Origin: Halovibrio salipaludis
GTDB taxonomy: Bacteria; Pseudomonadota; Gammaproteobacteria; Pseudomonadales; Oleiphilaceae
DNA length: 64,000 bases
NCBI RefSeq assembly: GCF_002286965.1
Contig: NZ_NSKD01000001.1
Coordinates: 1-64,000 of the forward strand
Direction of reading: 5' to 3'
Below the pieces are notes generated by a model. The model saw nothing but the letters and a program-made list of their open reading frames with translations. It did no database searches and was not told where the DNA came from. Position numbers and translations under genes: made by a program. This document shows positions 6,615 to 15,633 of the stretch, piece after piece; positions within the stretch are counted from its first letter, which is position 1; every line of letters begins with the position of its first letter.

Positions 6615-7319
6615 TCATGACAACTGCAGATCCGGCCTCAGCCGCCTGAGCAGCCCCGGAAGCTCATCCAGGCCACGGATCTCATCATAGGCCACCCGGG
6701 GCACGTCCTCCGGCCAGGGCGAGCCGGAGCGATTGAGCCAGACTGGGCGCAGGCCATGCCGGGCGGCGCCGGCGACATCGGTCACCGGGTCGTCACCGAC
6801 ATGGATCAGGGTCTCCAGGGGCACGCCTGTGCTGGAAGCAGCCGCTTCAAACATCGGGCGTTCCGGTTTCGCGGCCCCCACTTCCACGGCCGAGTGCGCC
6901 GCCACGAAATAATGCCCCATCCCGATCCGGTGCACATCGGCGTTGCCATTGGTCAGGGCGACCAGTGGCAGCCGCCCGAGGAGCCGGTCAAGCAACGGCA
7001 GGGCATCGGGATAGAGGGTGACCTGGTGTCGCGCCTCCATGAAGACCTCGAAGGCGGCCTCCGCGATGCGCAGCGGTGCCTCCACGTGGCGCGCGGCCCG
7101 CTCCAGGGTGCGAAGACGCAATGCGGTGACGTCGTGCTGCAGGCTCGGGTCGGCTTCAGCGACTTCTGTACGCAGAGCGCGCATGCGCTCCGGGGGATAG
7201 GCGTTGGCGAGAGTTGGATGTTCGGCCAGAAGGAACTCGTGTGTCGCCCGCTCGGCCCGCTCAATCACGCCATCCAGTTGCCACAGGGTCTCGTCCAGAT
7301 CCAGGGTGAGTGCTGTCAT
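6615..7319 (-). CDS. HAD-family hydrolase (YigB-like phosphatase)
   Basis: The 234-aa protein is a subclass I HAD phosphatase. DLDETL at residues 7-12 supplies the nucleophile and acid/base aspartates. LTNG near residue 121 is motif II. KP near 150 is the motif III lysine and GDDPVTD near 174 is motif IV. A helical cap lies between motifs I and II. Size and cap resemble E. coli YigB, which dephosphorylates a riboflavin precursor and FMN, so a similar soluble phosphatase role is likely though the substrate is unproven. It is the first core gene after the att-like repeat and is divergent from the methyltransferase gene. Confidence 0.85.
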   Translation of the reverse strand: MTALTLDLDETLWQLDGVIERAERATHEFLLAEHPTLANAYPPERMRALRTEVAEADPSLQHDVTALRLRTLERAARHVEAPLRIAEAAFEVFMEARHQVTLYPDALPLLDRLLGRLPLVALTNGNADVHRIGMGHYFVAAHSAVEVGAAKPERPMFEAAASSTGVPLETLIHVGDDPVTDVAGAARHGLRPVWLNRSGSPWPEDVPRVAYDEIRGLDELPGLLRRLRPDLQLS

Positions 7320-7421
7320 GAGCCTGCCTTATATCTTGAGCCAGACCGCAGAAACGGCTAGGGTCCAGAAGATTCGTCAGCAGCGCTGACGCCTGCGCAC
7401 CAATAATAAGGATACCGCATC

Positions 7422-8339
7422 ATGACCACCAACAAAGCCTCGATCACCATGCTGGATGGCGGCATGGGCCAGGAACTCCAGAAACGCAGCGAGCAGCCCG
7501 CATCGCCGCTGTGGTCCGCCCAGGTCATGCTCGACGAGCCAAACCTGGTGGTCGACGCCCACCGTGACTTTATTGATGCCGGTGCCCGCGTCATCACCCT
7601 CAACACCTACAGTGCCACGCCGACACGCCTGGCTCGAGACGGCCAACCCGATTGGTTCGAACCGCTGCACAAGGCAGCGCTGGACGCCGCGCGCAAGGCC
7701 TGCAGCGAGAGTGGTCAGGATGTTCGGATCGCGGGCTGCCTGCCGCCCCTGGTGGCAAGCTATCGCCCCGAAGTTGCCCACGACGAGGCGACCTGCCTGA
7801 AAGAGTACCGGCAGATGGTGGAGGCACAGAAAGCGGGCGGAGTGGATCTTTTCCTCTGCGAAACCATGTCCATTGCCCATGAGGCGCATGCAGCGACCGT
7901 GGCAGCGGTGGAAAGTGGCCTTCCGGTCTGGACGGCGTTCACGGTGGACGATGCCGACGGCACCAAGCTGCGCTCCGGCGAACCTCTCGCCGAGTCGGCC
8001 AGGGCTGTCGTGGATGCCGGTGCCAGTGCGGTACTGGTCAACTGCGCCGTGCCCGAGGCGCTGACTACAGCCATGGACGTGCTCAAGGAGCTGGGCGTGC
8101 CTTTTGGCGGCTACGCCAATGCCTTCACCTCCGTCGCGGCTCTGGAGCCCGGCGGAACCGTGGATGTTCTGGAGGCTCGCAAGGATCTTGGCCCCGATGC
8201 CTACGCGGAACAGGTCCTGAACTGGGTTGAAAAAGGCGCAACCATCGTTGGTGGCTGCTGCGAGGTGGGCCCAGCCCACATCAAGGCCCTGGCGGAACGC
8301 CTCACCGAGGAGGGCTACCCTCTGGTCTCCAACGGGTAA
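7422..8339 (+). CDS. Homocysteine S-methyltransferase family protein
   Basis: The 305-aa protein has the Pfam S-methyl_trans barrel. LDGGMG lies near residue 11, TLNTYSA near 60, and the zinc ligands lie in VNCAVPE (about residue 207) and GGCCEVGPAH (about 280). Such enzymes move a methyl group from S-methylmethionine or a related donor to homocysteine to form methionine (MmuM type). It is shorter than the cobalamin-dependent MetH and lacks its other domains. An AAGGA-type ribosome site precedes the ATG. It stands alone, with no mmuP-like permease beside it, so the methyl donor is not fixed by context. Confidence 0.85.
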   Translation: MTTNKASITMLDGGMGQELQKRSEQPASPLWSAQVMLDEPNLVVDAHRDFIDAGARVITLNTYSATPTRLARDGQPDWFEPLHKAALDAARKACSESGQDVRIAGCLPPLVASYRPEVAHDEATCLKEYRQMVEAQKAGGVDLFLCETMSIAHEAHAATVAAVESGLPVWTAFTVDDADGTKLRSGEPLAESARAVVDAGASAVLVNCAVPEALTTAMDVLKELGVPFGGYANAFTSVAALEPGGTVDVLEARKDLGPDAYAEQVLNWVEKGATIVGGCCEVGPAHIKALAERLTEEGYPLVSNG

Positions 8340-8356
8340 CCACCAGGCGTGGGAGA

Positions 8357-8382
8357 GCGCAAGCGCGGCCAGCGCCTTGCGC
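8357..8382. terminator. Hairpin between convergent genes
   Basis: GCGCAAG (8357-8363) and CTTGCGC (8376-8382) can pair across a 12-nt GC-rich loop in the 47-bp gap between two convergent genes. No T-run follows, so intrinsic termination is uncertain. Confidence 0.35.
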
Positions 8383-8386
8383 AAGC

Positions 8387-8800
8387 TCAGCACTCACTGA
8401 AGATCTTAGAGCGGAGCTCCCGCCGCTCCGCTCTCAGCCGGTTGCCCCGTGGTTCCCGGTAGCCACGGCCAAGCTCTTCGTTAACCCGGCTCAGGCGCTC
8501 CTCGTACCGCTGGCAGCGGCGCTCCCGGGCCGACACTGTCTCCCTGGCCGCCTTATGGTCATTGCCATCGTCTTCCCGATTCTCCCTCTCCGGCTTCCAG
8601 GTCCCGGGCTCCGGCAGCTCCATGGGGGAATTCGCGAGTTCAGGCGACGTCGCTTCTTCAGCGCCCTCTTTCCCCGGCTGGTCTGTGTAGTGAGTGACGC
8701 CCTCGTCATCGGTCCAGGTAAAGATTTCGGCATGCACGGTAGCCACCATGAACATGGCCAGAAGGGCCGCTACAGGAATGCGTAATACGCTTGCAGGCAT
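8387..8800 (-). CDS. DUF4124 domain exported protein
   Basis: The 137-aa protein starts at the ATG after AAGGAGGAACACG; a longer frame upstream lacks such a site. Residues 1-24 form a Sec signal peptide ending in VHA, and the mature protein starts EIFTWTDDEGVTHYTDQP, the DUF4124 signature. The rest is charged and low in complexity, ending in a basic coiled segment with two cysteines. DUF4124 proteins are periplasmic or envelope-associated in proteobacteria and of unknown function. It is divergent from the metallophosphoesterase gene. Confidence 0.85.
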   Translation of the reverse strand: MPASVLRIPVAALLAMFMVATVHAEIFTWTDDEGVTHYTDQPGKEGAEEATSPELANSPMELPEPGTWKPERENREDDGNDHKAARETVSARERRCQRYEERLSRVNEELGRGYREPRGNRLRAERRELRSKIFSEC

Positions 8801-8941
8801 CGTGTTCCTCCTTGAATCAGCTGGAATTCCTTCAGGAAAGGCAGAGAATCCACGCAGGCGCAGCAACTGTCAAGGCGGGCCCGCAGCCTCCATTCCCTGC
8901 TATGATGAAGGCAAATCGCGGGCTTCCGGAGCGGTCGTCTC

Positions 8942-9934
8942 ATGGATGGATTTACCAGCCCCCTGATCGGGGACCACAGCGACACTGAGCGCACCTACCA
9001 GCTGGAACTTCGGCTCGGGGCGGACCATGCGCGTCGGCGGCTGGCCACCGAGCATGAACGCGAAGCGCTGTTCCTCAGCCGCACCGGTAAGCACGTGCAC
9101 CCCGAAAACCTCTATTCCATGCCCGGCCTGGTGCGGCTTGCTCTCAGCCTCGGCGGCCTCTATCAACGCGCCGTCAGTAACAGCCGTGCTCTCAGGGTGA
9201 CCCGAAACCGGTTTGTGGTACCGGGGCTTCCGCCGGCCCTCGAGGGCTACACCCTGCTGCAGCTCAGCGACCTGCATGTGGACATGGACGAAGCCAACCT
9301 GCACGCCGTGATCGAGACGGTCCGGGAGCTGGACTATGACCTCTGCGTGATCACCGGCGACTACCGGCGCGACACCTGGGGCGACATCGCCCCGGCCATG
9401 GAAGGCATGCGGCGGCTCAGAACCCACCTTAAGGGAACGCCCCTTGCGATTCTGGGGAACCACGACAGCGTGCTGATGGTTCCGGAGATGGAAAGCATGG
9501 GCTACCGCATGCTGATGAACGAAAGCCTGTGCCTGGAACGGGAGGACGCCGCGCTCTGGATTGCCGGGGTGGATGACCCGCACCTCTACCAGACCCATGA
9601 CCTTGCCGCCGCCACACGGGATATCCCTCCAGGCGCCCTGTCACTGCTTCTCAGCCATACACCCGAGATCCACACGGAAGCGGCCCGCGCGGGATTCGAT
9701 CTCTACCTCTGTGGCCATACCCATGGCGGCCAGCTGTGCCTGCCAGGCGGGATTCCGCTCACGCTGGATGCACGGATTCCACGCCGGCTCGGGCGCGGCA
9801 ACTGGATGGAGGATGCCATGCAGGGCTACACCACCACCGGCGCCGGCACATCCATTCTCAACGTCAGGTTGAACTGCCCACCGGAAGTGACCCTGCACCA
9901 ACTCAGTGCCGGCCCGGATTCCGTGGGTCAGTGA
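8942..9934 (+). CDS. Calcineurin-like metallophosphoesterase (YkuE/YaeI type)
   Basis: The 330-aa protein carries all five metallophosphoesterase motifs after an N-terminal extension of about 95 residues: LSDLHVD, TGDY, GNHD, SHTPE and GHTHGG. These residues bind two metal ions. YaeI/YkuE relatives act on phosphodiester or pyrophosphate bonds, often of lipids such as UDP-diacylglucosamine. The downstream convergent gene encodes a CDP-archaeol-synthase-like membrane protein, so a lipid link is possible but inferred. The stop codon interlocks with that gene's stop (TCAGTGA, 7-bp overlap). Confidence 0.85.
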   Translation: MDGFTSPLIGDHSDTERTYQLELRLGADHARRRLATEHEREALFLSRTGKHVHPENLYSMPGLVRLALSLGGLYQRAVSNSRALRVTRNRFVVPGLPPALEGYTLLQLSDLHVDMDEANLHAVIETVRELDYDLCVITGDYRRDTWGDIAPAMEGMRRLRTHLKGTPLAILGNHDSVLMVPEMESMGYRMLMNESLCLEREDAALWIAGVDDPHLYQTHDLAAATRDIPPGALSLLLSHTPEIHTEAARAGFDLYLCGHTHGGQLCLPGGIPLTLDARIPRRLGRGNWMEDAMQGYTTTGAGTSILNVRLNCPPEVTLHQLSAGPDSVGQ

Positions 9935-10407
9935 GGCCGCCGGCGAATGCCGAGGCGGTAAAGGAGGGGCGAGCCCCAGATATTGAGCACGCAGAAGATC
10001 AGGGCCGCCAGCAGCGCCACCCAGCCCGAAACACCCAGCCACCACCAGGCGACGAAATTGGGCAGCAACCCTTCCGGCAATTGATCCAGGCCCAGGGCCC
10101 GATCACCGGCGCCAAGACCGAAACGGCGCTTAACGAAGCTTGAAAGCAGATCCCCGAGCATCGCCGCCGCGCCGAACACCGCCCCGAAGATGAAGCCGAG
10201 CCGGAACAGCCAGGCAACGACGGCAGCGGCAACGATCGCCACCGCCAGGCCACGCCAGGTCTTGCTGGCCCCGAAAAGCCGGCGGCCATCCGGCAACTGC
10301 AACCGGCAGTCCACCGGGTAGCCCCGGGTCCCCAGAATCCGGCTCAGGACCAGGGGCGCCCCGTTGGCCACGATCAGCAGCGCCACCAGCTCCGGGATCA
10401 GCAGCAT
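9928..10407 (-). CDS. CDP-archaeol synthase-like (CarS family) membrane protein
   Basis: The 159-aa protein has four or five predicted transmembrane segments and the CarS/DUF46 motifs GASKTWRG near residue 46 and GDLLSSFVKRR near 84. Archaeal CarS transfers CMP from CTP to archaetidic-acid precursors. Bacterial homologs are related to CdsA-type CDP-diglyceride synthetases and their substrate is unsettled. A nucleotidyl-transfer reaction on a membrane lipid is therefore the likely chemistry. The gene ends 27 bp upstream... of fumC's stop side on the same strand (fumC lies directly upstream in transcription) and may share its transcript. Confidence 0.75.
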   Translation of the reverse strand: MLLIPELVALLIVANGAPLVLSRILGTRGYPVDCRLQLPDGRRLFGASKTWRGLAVAIVAAAVVAWLFRLGFIFGAVFGAAAMLGDLLSSFVKRRFGLGAGDRALGLDQLPEGLLPNFVAWWWLGVSGWVALLAALIFCVLNIWGSPLLYRLGIRRRPH

Positions 10408-10434
10408 GACACGCTGCCCCGCAGCGGACGCCGG

Positions 10435-11820
10435 TCAGGCGTCCGGCAGGCCGCCCTTGGTCTGCTTGATCGGGTCGAGCAGGTCGCGCAGCTCGTCTTC
10501 CGGCACATCCGTCTCTTCCTTCGCCACGTCCAGTATGGAGCGGCCGGTCGCATACGCCTTCTTGGCAACCTCGGCCGCCTTGGCGTAACCGATGACAGGG
10601 TTGAGCGTCGTCACCAGCACCGGGTTCTTGCCGACTGCTTCAGCCATCACGTCACTGTTTACAGTAAAGCCGGCAATGGCCTTGTCCGCCATCACCCGTG
10701 CCGTGTTCGAGAGCAGACCGTTCATTTCCAGCAGGTTCCAGCCTACCAGCGGCAGCATGACGTTGAGCTGGAAGTTGCCGGACTGGCCGGCGGTGTTCAC
10801 GGTGGCGTCCAGGCCGGTCACCTGCGCGGCCACCATGGCGGCGGATTCCGGAATCACCGGGTTCACCTTGCCGGGCATGATGCTGGAGCCCGGCTGCAGC
10901 GCCGGCAGCGTGATCTCGCCCAGCCCATGGATGGGGCCGCTGTTCATCCAGCGCAGATCATTGGCGATCTTCATGACCACCGTGCCCAGCCCACGGTAGG
11001 CGGAGGACAAGGCCACCGGCGCATCAATGGCGCTCTGGCCGACGAACGGATGCTCCATCGCGGTGAAGTGGTGATCGGTCAGCGCACTGAGCTCTTCGGC
11101 AAACAGGCGCGCGAAATCCGCATGGGCATTCACGCCCGTACCCACGGCGGTACCCCCCTGGGGAATGCGCAGCAGGTCCTTGGCTGCCTGCTCCAGGCGG
11201 TCGCGGGCGTTACTGATCTGGTCCCGCCACGTGCGCAGTTCCTGGGCGACGGTCACGGGCATGGCATCCATCAGGTGGGTGCGGCCGGTCTTGACCACGG
11301 ACTCGGTCTCTTTCTCACGGCCCGCGATGGTCTGCATCAGGTGGTCCAGCGCTGGCAGCAGCGACTCATGCACCTCGGTAACCGCGCTCAGATGGATCGC
11401 AGTCGGGATCACGTCGTTGCTGCTCTGGCTCATGTTCACATGATCGTTCGGGTTGACCGGCTCACTGCTGTGGTTGGAGGCCAGGCGTGCGATCACCTCG
11501 TTCACGTTCATGTTGGTGCTGGTACCGGATCCGGTCTGGAATACGTCCACCGGGAACTGGTCGGCATGGGCGCCACCCAGCACCTCATCACAGGCCGTTT
11601 CGATGGCCTGGGCCCGATCCGCATCCAGCAGCCCCAGCACGGCATTGGCGCGCGCGGCGCTGCGCTTGATCCGTACCACGGCGTGGATGAAGGCGCCGGG
11701 CATGGGCCGGCCGCTCACCGGGAAGTTATCGATGGCGCGCTGGGTCTGGGCCGCCCAGAGGGCGTTGGCCGGGACTTCCACCTCGCCGAGGCTGTCTTTC
11801 TCTATGCGCTTGTCACTCAT
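10435..11820 (-). CDS. fumC: Class II fumarate hydratase
   Basis: The 461-aa protein is a full-length class II fumarase, an iron-independent homotetramer that hydrates fumarate to malate in the citric acid cycle. The superfamily signature GSSIMPGKVNP lies near residue 317. SQSSNDVIPTA near 137 and the TGSGTSTNMNVNE block near 97 are active-site regions. Length and motifs match E. coli FumC. A 15-bp perfect palindrome lies 26-40 bases upstream of the ATG. The CarS-like gene follows at a short distance on the same strand. Confidence 0.95.
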   Translation of the reverse strand: MSDKRIEKDSLGEVEVPANALWAAQTQRAIDNFPVSGRPMPGAFIHAVVRIKRSAARANAVLGLLDADRAQAIETACDEVLGGAHADQFPVDVFQTGSGTSTNMNVNEVIARLASNHSSEPVNPNDHVNMSQSSNDVIPTAIHLSAVTEVHESLLPALDHLMQTIAGREKETESVVKTGRTHLMDAMPVTVAQELRTWRDQISNARDRLEQAAKDLLRIPQGGTAVGTGVNAHADFARLFAEELSALTDHHFTAMEHPFVGQSAIDAPVALSSAYRGLGTVVMKIANDLRWMNSGPIHGLGEITLPALQPGSSIMPGKVNPVIPESAAMVAAQVTGLDATVNTAGQSGNFQLNVMLPLVGWNLLEMNGLLSNTARVMADKAIAGFTVNSDVMAEAVGKNPVLVTTLNPVIGYAKAAEVAKKAYATGRSILDVAKEETDVPEDELRDLLDPIKQTKGGLPDA

Positions 11821-12079
11821 GCGGACCTCCCTCAGGTTTGACCAGGCTGTTCGGAACAGCGGCTATAGTGCCTTCCGATGGCCCGGTTTTCCAGTCATTG
11901 ACCCTTATGCATTGGTCGAAGAGGCCGATCAGCCGCGGCGTGACTGTTGTCTCAACCGGCGGACTGTTTACAAAATTCCACTCCCCAGCCCCAATGCATT
12001 TCTATACTGTAAGGTAAAGATTCCGTCATAAGCCGGTCATCGAAAAGGTGTATACGGCCGCGCTCAGGAGGTCAGAGCC
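11821..12079. promoter_or_regulatory. Divergent fumC / hydrolase control region with 15-bp palindrome
   Basis: The 259-bp gap separates two divergent genes. A perfect palindrome GCTGTTC-G-GAACAGC occupies 11846-11860, just downstream of a possible minus-strand -10 (TATAGC around 11861-11866, read as CACTATAGCC). It could be an operator or an RNA stem in the fumC leader. On the plus side TATACT near 12010 is a candidate -10 for the hydrolase. Only the palindrome is clear. Confidence 0.4.
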
Positions 12080-12997
12080 ATGAAAGCCAGTGACATCCGC
12101 AAGCTGAAGAAACGCATCGAACCCGCGTACAGTGAGATGTTCTCAGGGCGGGTCTACGAAGTCGGCTCCGGCGCTGTGGCCGTGCGCAATCACAGCGGCG
12201 AGGCCCACCACACCGTGATCGGGGTGCATGGCTTTCTCGAGAACCAGTGCTATTTCACGCAGCTCTACCAGGAGCCCACCACCGAGCTGATCCTGCTGAC
12301 CTGCTCCAACTATCACATTCCGGTGAGCGGCCCGAACCTGGAACGGCCCGACTGGGTGCTGCGCAACCCGCACACCGAGGCCACCATTGAGTACGATGCC
12401 CGCATCCTCATCCAGACCCTCGAGAACCTGCCCTCCTCGAACCAGATCCGGGTACACGGCCATTCCCGTGGCGGCGGTGTGATTCTGGAAGCCGCCCGCC
12501 AGCGCCCGGAACTGTTTGAGGACATCGACGTGGTCCTTGAGGCGCCGGTGCTGCCCCAGGGCGAACTCCACGCCCTGGTCCGGGCCATCCTGGAGCCGGT
12601 CAGCCACGGCATGTGGCCCTGGATCGTGCGCGCCATCAACAGCACGCCCTCGTCCGCCTATGCCCAGACCTTCTTCGGGCGCATGAACCCGCGCAAGAAG
12701 ACGCTGCTCAACCGGATGTTCTCGGCCACCCAGGACCACCTGACCATCGTGCGCAATATCGAGAACATCATGGCCTGGATGGAGCAGTGGGACACCAGCA
12801 TCCTTGCCAACATCCGCCAGGGCACCATTCTGGTCCCGGAAACCGACCGCATCCTGGACCGTGAGGCGATGATGAACGCCGCCCGTCATTCGGCAACCTC
12901 GGTGCGGATCGTGGAGACCCAGGGCACCAGTCACTTCATCACACTGGACAGTGAAAGCTGGGTGCCTTCCATGGATGACATCCCCAGGGTGGCCTGA
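12080..12997 (+). CDS. Alpha/beta hydrolase fold protein
   Basis: The 305-aa protein has the alpha/beta hydrolase pattern: a VIGVHGFLEN oxyanion-hole strand near residue 48, the nucleophile elbow GHSRGG near 126, and a late VPETDR acidic-loop segment followed by GTSHFIT that can supply the catalytic Asp and His. No signal peptide is visible, so it is probably cytoplasmic. The ribosome site AGGAGGT precedes the ATG. The substrate is unknown. The next genes encode an FFLEELY-motif protein and a polyhydroxyalkanoate-system protein, so a role in polyester or lipid metabolism is a weak inference. Confidence 0.7.
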   Translation: MKASDIRKLKKRIEPAYSEMFSGRVYEVGSGAVAVRNHSGEAHHTVIGVHGFLENQCYFTQLYQEPTTELILLTCSNYHIPVSGPNLERPDWVLRNPHTEATIEYDARILIQTLENLPSSNQIRVHGHSRGGGVILEAARQRPELFEDIDVVLEAPVLPQGELHALVRAILEPVSHGMWPWIVRAINSTPSSAYAQTFFGRMNPRKKTLLNRMFSATQDHLTIVRNIENIMAWMEQWDTSILANIRQGTILVPETDRILDREAMMNAARHSATSVRIVETQGTSHFITLDSESWVPSMDDIPRVA

Positions 12998-13059
12998 GCG
13001 CCATTGTCGGACATTCCCGACCCCACTAGAATGCCCGTCCGCATGAACGGAGGACGGGT

Positions 13060-13806
13060 GTGTACCGCTACAAGCTGACCCAGACCCAGACACGGACCCC
13101 CAACGCGCGCCGGCTCCAGGAGCTGATGCTCAGCTACCACGACTTCCGGCAGGAACGGGTTGGGCATCCACTGGAACCGGCCATTGAGGCCCTGGGCCGC
13201 TGGCAGGCGGCGCGTCTGCGCGAGACGCACCGGGACCTCTACGAATCACCGCGCTACCACGAGGCCCTGGATTTCCTGCTGGAGGACCTCTACGCGCCCC
13301 AGGATTTCAGCCGCCGCGATGACGACTTTGACCGCATCTTCCCCTACTTGGTCCGCCTGAGCCCCGACAGTGCGCTCTTCACCCTGTCACAACTGGTGGA
13401 GCTCAACCTGATCAGCCAGCGCCTGGACCTGGCCATGACCGAGTGGCTCACCCGGGAGCGGGCGCTGGATGCCAATGGCATCGAAAGCATGTCCGACACC
13501 ACCTATGCCGAAGCCTACCGCGCCTGCGGGCAGGTGACGGAGCGGCGGCGACAGATCGAACTGGTGGATGCCGTGGGGCGGGACCTGGAGCGCTACGTGA
13601 ATCACCGCTCCCTGCGCATGGGGCTGAAGATGATGCATCAGCCCGCGCGCATGGCCGGTCTGGGCGAGCTCTATCGCTTCATTACGGAGGGCGTCCACGC
13701 ATTCCGCGCCATGGGCGGTGTGTCGCAACTGCTGGAAACCATCCGCGAGCGCGAAACCCGTGTCATGGAAAGGATGCTGGCAGGGGAGCCGCTCCCGCGC
13801 GAGTGA
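13060..13806 (+). CDS. FFLEELY-motif protein
   Basis: The 248-aa protein starts at GTG five bases after GGAGGA. It is predicted all-helical. Near residue 70 it has [25 protein letters not shown], which matches the family named after its FFLEELY motif. The function of that family is not established. There is no signal peptide or membrane helix. It follows the alpha/beta hydrolase gene on the same strand with a 62-bp gap and converges on the PHA-system gene. Confidence 0.75.
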   Translation: MYRYKLTQTQTRTPNARRLQELMLSYHDFRQERVGHPLEPAIEALGRWQAARLRETHRDLYESPRYHEALDFLLEDLYAPQDFSRRDDDFDRIFPYLVRLSPDSALFTLSQLVELNLISQRLDLAMTEWLTRERALDANGIESMSDTTYAEAYRACGQVTERRRQIELVDAVGRDLERYVNHRSLRMGLKMMHQPARMAGLGELYRFITEGVHAFRAMGGVSQLLETIRERETRVMERMLAGEPLPRE

Positions 13807-13822
13807 CGCTCACGGCCGGCGA

Positions 13823-14107
13823 TCAGCTGTGGCGTTTAAGGATAGCCTCAAGCTGGCGCACCACCTCCTGCTCGATCCGCCCCTTGAAGGGCCGCAGCAT
13901 CATGCCCAGCTCCAGATCCACACCGATGTCCTGCGGGTTGACCGCCACCTCCCCCTTCAGGCCGGTCCGGCGCAGCTTCAGGCGCTCGCCTTCCCAGTGC
14001 CACTCAAAGTCGTAGTGCGCCGTCATCTCCCGGGCCAGCTCATCGGCCACCCGCAACGCGTGTTCGTGGTCCATGGCGTGCGCGCGGTGGATCTGGATAC
14101 GGGACAT
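13823..14107 (-). CDS. Polyhydroxyalkanoic acid system family protein
   Basis: The 94-aa protein fits the PHA_gran_rgn family (Pfam PF09650): short, beginning SRIQIHRAH, with an alternating beta core ([25 protein letters not shown]) and a final helix. The family is associated with polyhydroxyalkanoate granule loci, but its molecular role is unclear. The start was chosen at the ATG after GAGGAG; the upstream in-frame start lacks a site. No PHA synthase or phasin is visible in the window. Confidence 0.75.
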   Translation of the reverse strand: MSRIQIHRAHAMDHEHALRVADELAREMTAHYDFEWHWEGERLKLRRTGLKGEVAVNPQDIGVDLELGMMLRPFKGRIEQEVVRQLEAILKRHS

Positions 14108-14254
14108 CGGGACTCCTCGGCGAACAAAACAATGATTACGGGCGTTGCGCGCAATTTTACGCAACTACGACCCGTGAGGCGAGTGGAGCTCACCCGGCGC
14201 AGACAAGCGGGCCCTCCGGGGTTAGAATACGCCAAAGCATCAGCGGAGGTCCCC

Positions 14255-15004
14255 ATGGCGGATCAGGACACCACCCATTTCGGTTACCGCGAGGTGCCGA
14301 AGCAGGAAAAAGCGAAGCACGTCGGCCAGGTTTTCTCCTCGGTTGCCAGCCGGTATGACCTGATGAACGACCTGATGTCCATGGGCATCCACCGGCTCTG
14401 GAAGCGCTTCACCATCGAGCTGAGCAGTGTGCGCCCCGGCCACCGGATCCTGGACATCGCTGGCGGCACCGGCGATCTGACCATGCAGTTCGCGGACCGT
14501 GTAGGCACCGAAGGCGAGGTTGTGCTGGCCGATATCAACCAGGAAATGCTGGAGGTGGGCCGGGATCGCCTGATCGACCGCGGCTACGCCGGGCGCGTGG
14601 ACTACGTGCAGGCCAACGCCGAGTGCCTGCCCTTTCCGGACAATTACTTCAATGCCGTCTCCATTGCCTTCGGCCTGCGTAACGTCACCGACCAGAACCT
14701 GGCGCTGCGCGAGATGACCCGCGTCCTCAAACCCGGCGGCAAGCTGCTGATCCTGGAGTTCTCCAAGCCGGTCAATCCGCTGCTCAACAAGGCCTACGAC
14801 ACCTACTCCTTCACCGCCCTGCCCCTGATGGGCCGGCTGGTGGCTGGTGACAGCGAGAGTTACCAGTATCTCGCCGAATCCATCCGCATGCACCCGGACC
14901 AGGAAACCCTCAAGGGCATGATGGAAGAGGCGGGCCTGGTGCAGTGCAAGTACCACAACATGACCGGCGGCATCGTCGCGCTGCATGCGGGGATCAAGCC
15001 CTGA
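14255..15004 (+). CDS. ubiE: Ubiquinone/menaquinone C-methyltransferase
   Basis: The 249-aa protein begins at the ATG after GGAGGT. It has the UbiE signatures: [17 protein letters not shown] near residue 35, the SAM-binding [10 protein letters not shown] near 71, and FGLRNVTD near 147. It C-methylates the quinone ring in the cytoplasm during ubiquinone (and menaquinone) synthesis. The stop overlaps the ATG of ubiJ by one base, and ubiB follows, an order conserved across gammaproteobacteria. The three genes are probably cotranscribed with hisI, hisE and tatABC. Confidence 0.97.
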   Translation: MADQDTTHFGYREVPKQEKAKHVGQVFSSVASRYDLMNDLMSMGIHRLWKRFTIELSSVRPGHRILDIAGGTGDLTMQFADRVGTEGEVVLADINQEMLEVGRDRLIDRGYAGRVDYVQANAECLPFPDNYFNAVSIAFGLRNVTDQNLALREMTRVLKPGGKLLILEFSKPVNPLLNKAYDTYSFTALPLMGRLVAGDSESYQYLAESIRMHPDQETLKGMMEEAGLVQCKYHNMTGGIVALHAGIKP

Positions 15005-15633
15005 TGGGACTGGGCGGCACCCTGCTCAACCAGGCCACCACCATGGCCGCCTCTGCCCTGAACCGTGCTCTCGAAGCAGACCCGGCGGCCAGGGACATCC
15101 TGCTTGAAGAGCTGGCAGCGCCGGTGGCGATCACACTGGTGCCCTTCGGGACCACCCTGACACTGGCGCGTTCGGGCGACCGGCTTGCCCTGAAACAGGG
15201 CCCGTCCGGCCCGGGCACGGGCGCGGACACGCACATCACCGCCACGCCACTGGCGCTTCTGGCACTGGCCGGCGGCGACACCAGTGGCCTGGACCAGGGC
15301 CTGATCACGGTCGAAGGGGACAGTGAGCGCGTCCGCCACCTCGCACAGCGACTGCATGCGCTCGCGCCGGACTGGGAGGCTTTCCTGGCCCGCACCCTCG
15401 GGGATGTGCCCGCCCACGTCATTGCCCGGCGCCTGCGGGATGCCCTGCGCTGGAGCCAGCAGGCGCGCGCCTCGGTACACGCGAACATTGAGGATTACCT
15501 GCACGAGGAATCCGGCCTGGTGCCCGGTCGCCACGAGGCCGAGGCCCGCTTCAGTGACATCGATGCGCTGGAATCCCGCGTGAAGGCGCTTGAGAACCGC
15601 CTCAACAACCTGGCGCCCGGGGAGGACCGTTGA
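15004..15633 (+). CDS. ubiJ: Ubiquinone biosynthesis accessory factor UbiJ (SCP2 domain)
   Basis: The 209-aa protein matches UbiJ (formerly YigP): an SCP2-type lipid-binding region at about residues 15-120 and a C-terminal coiled coil ([19 protein letters not shown]). UbiJ binds ubiquinone intermediates and organises the soluble Ubi hydroxylase/methylase complex together with UbiK. Sequence similarity is low in this family; position between ubiE and ubiB is the strongest support. It starts at an ATG overlapping the ubiE stop. Confidence 0.92.
   Translation: MGLGGTLLNQATTMAASALNRALEADPAARDILLEELAAPVAITLVPFGTTLTLARSGDRLALKQGPSGPGTGADTHITATPLALLALAGGDTSGLDQGLITVEGDSERVRHLAQRLHALAPDWEAFLARTLGDVPAHVIARRLRDALRWSQQARASVHANIEDYLHEESGLVPGRHEAEARFSDIDALESRVKALENRLNNLAPGEDR

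Noticed and set aside
7320-7421. SAM or SAH riboswitch before the homocysteine methyltransferase
   Set aside because: The leader is about 100 bases with one short hairpin (7376-7390) and lacks the conserved cores of those riboswitches.
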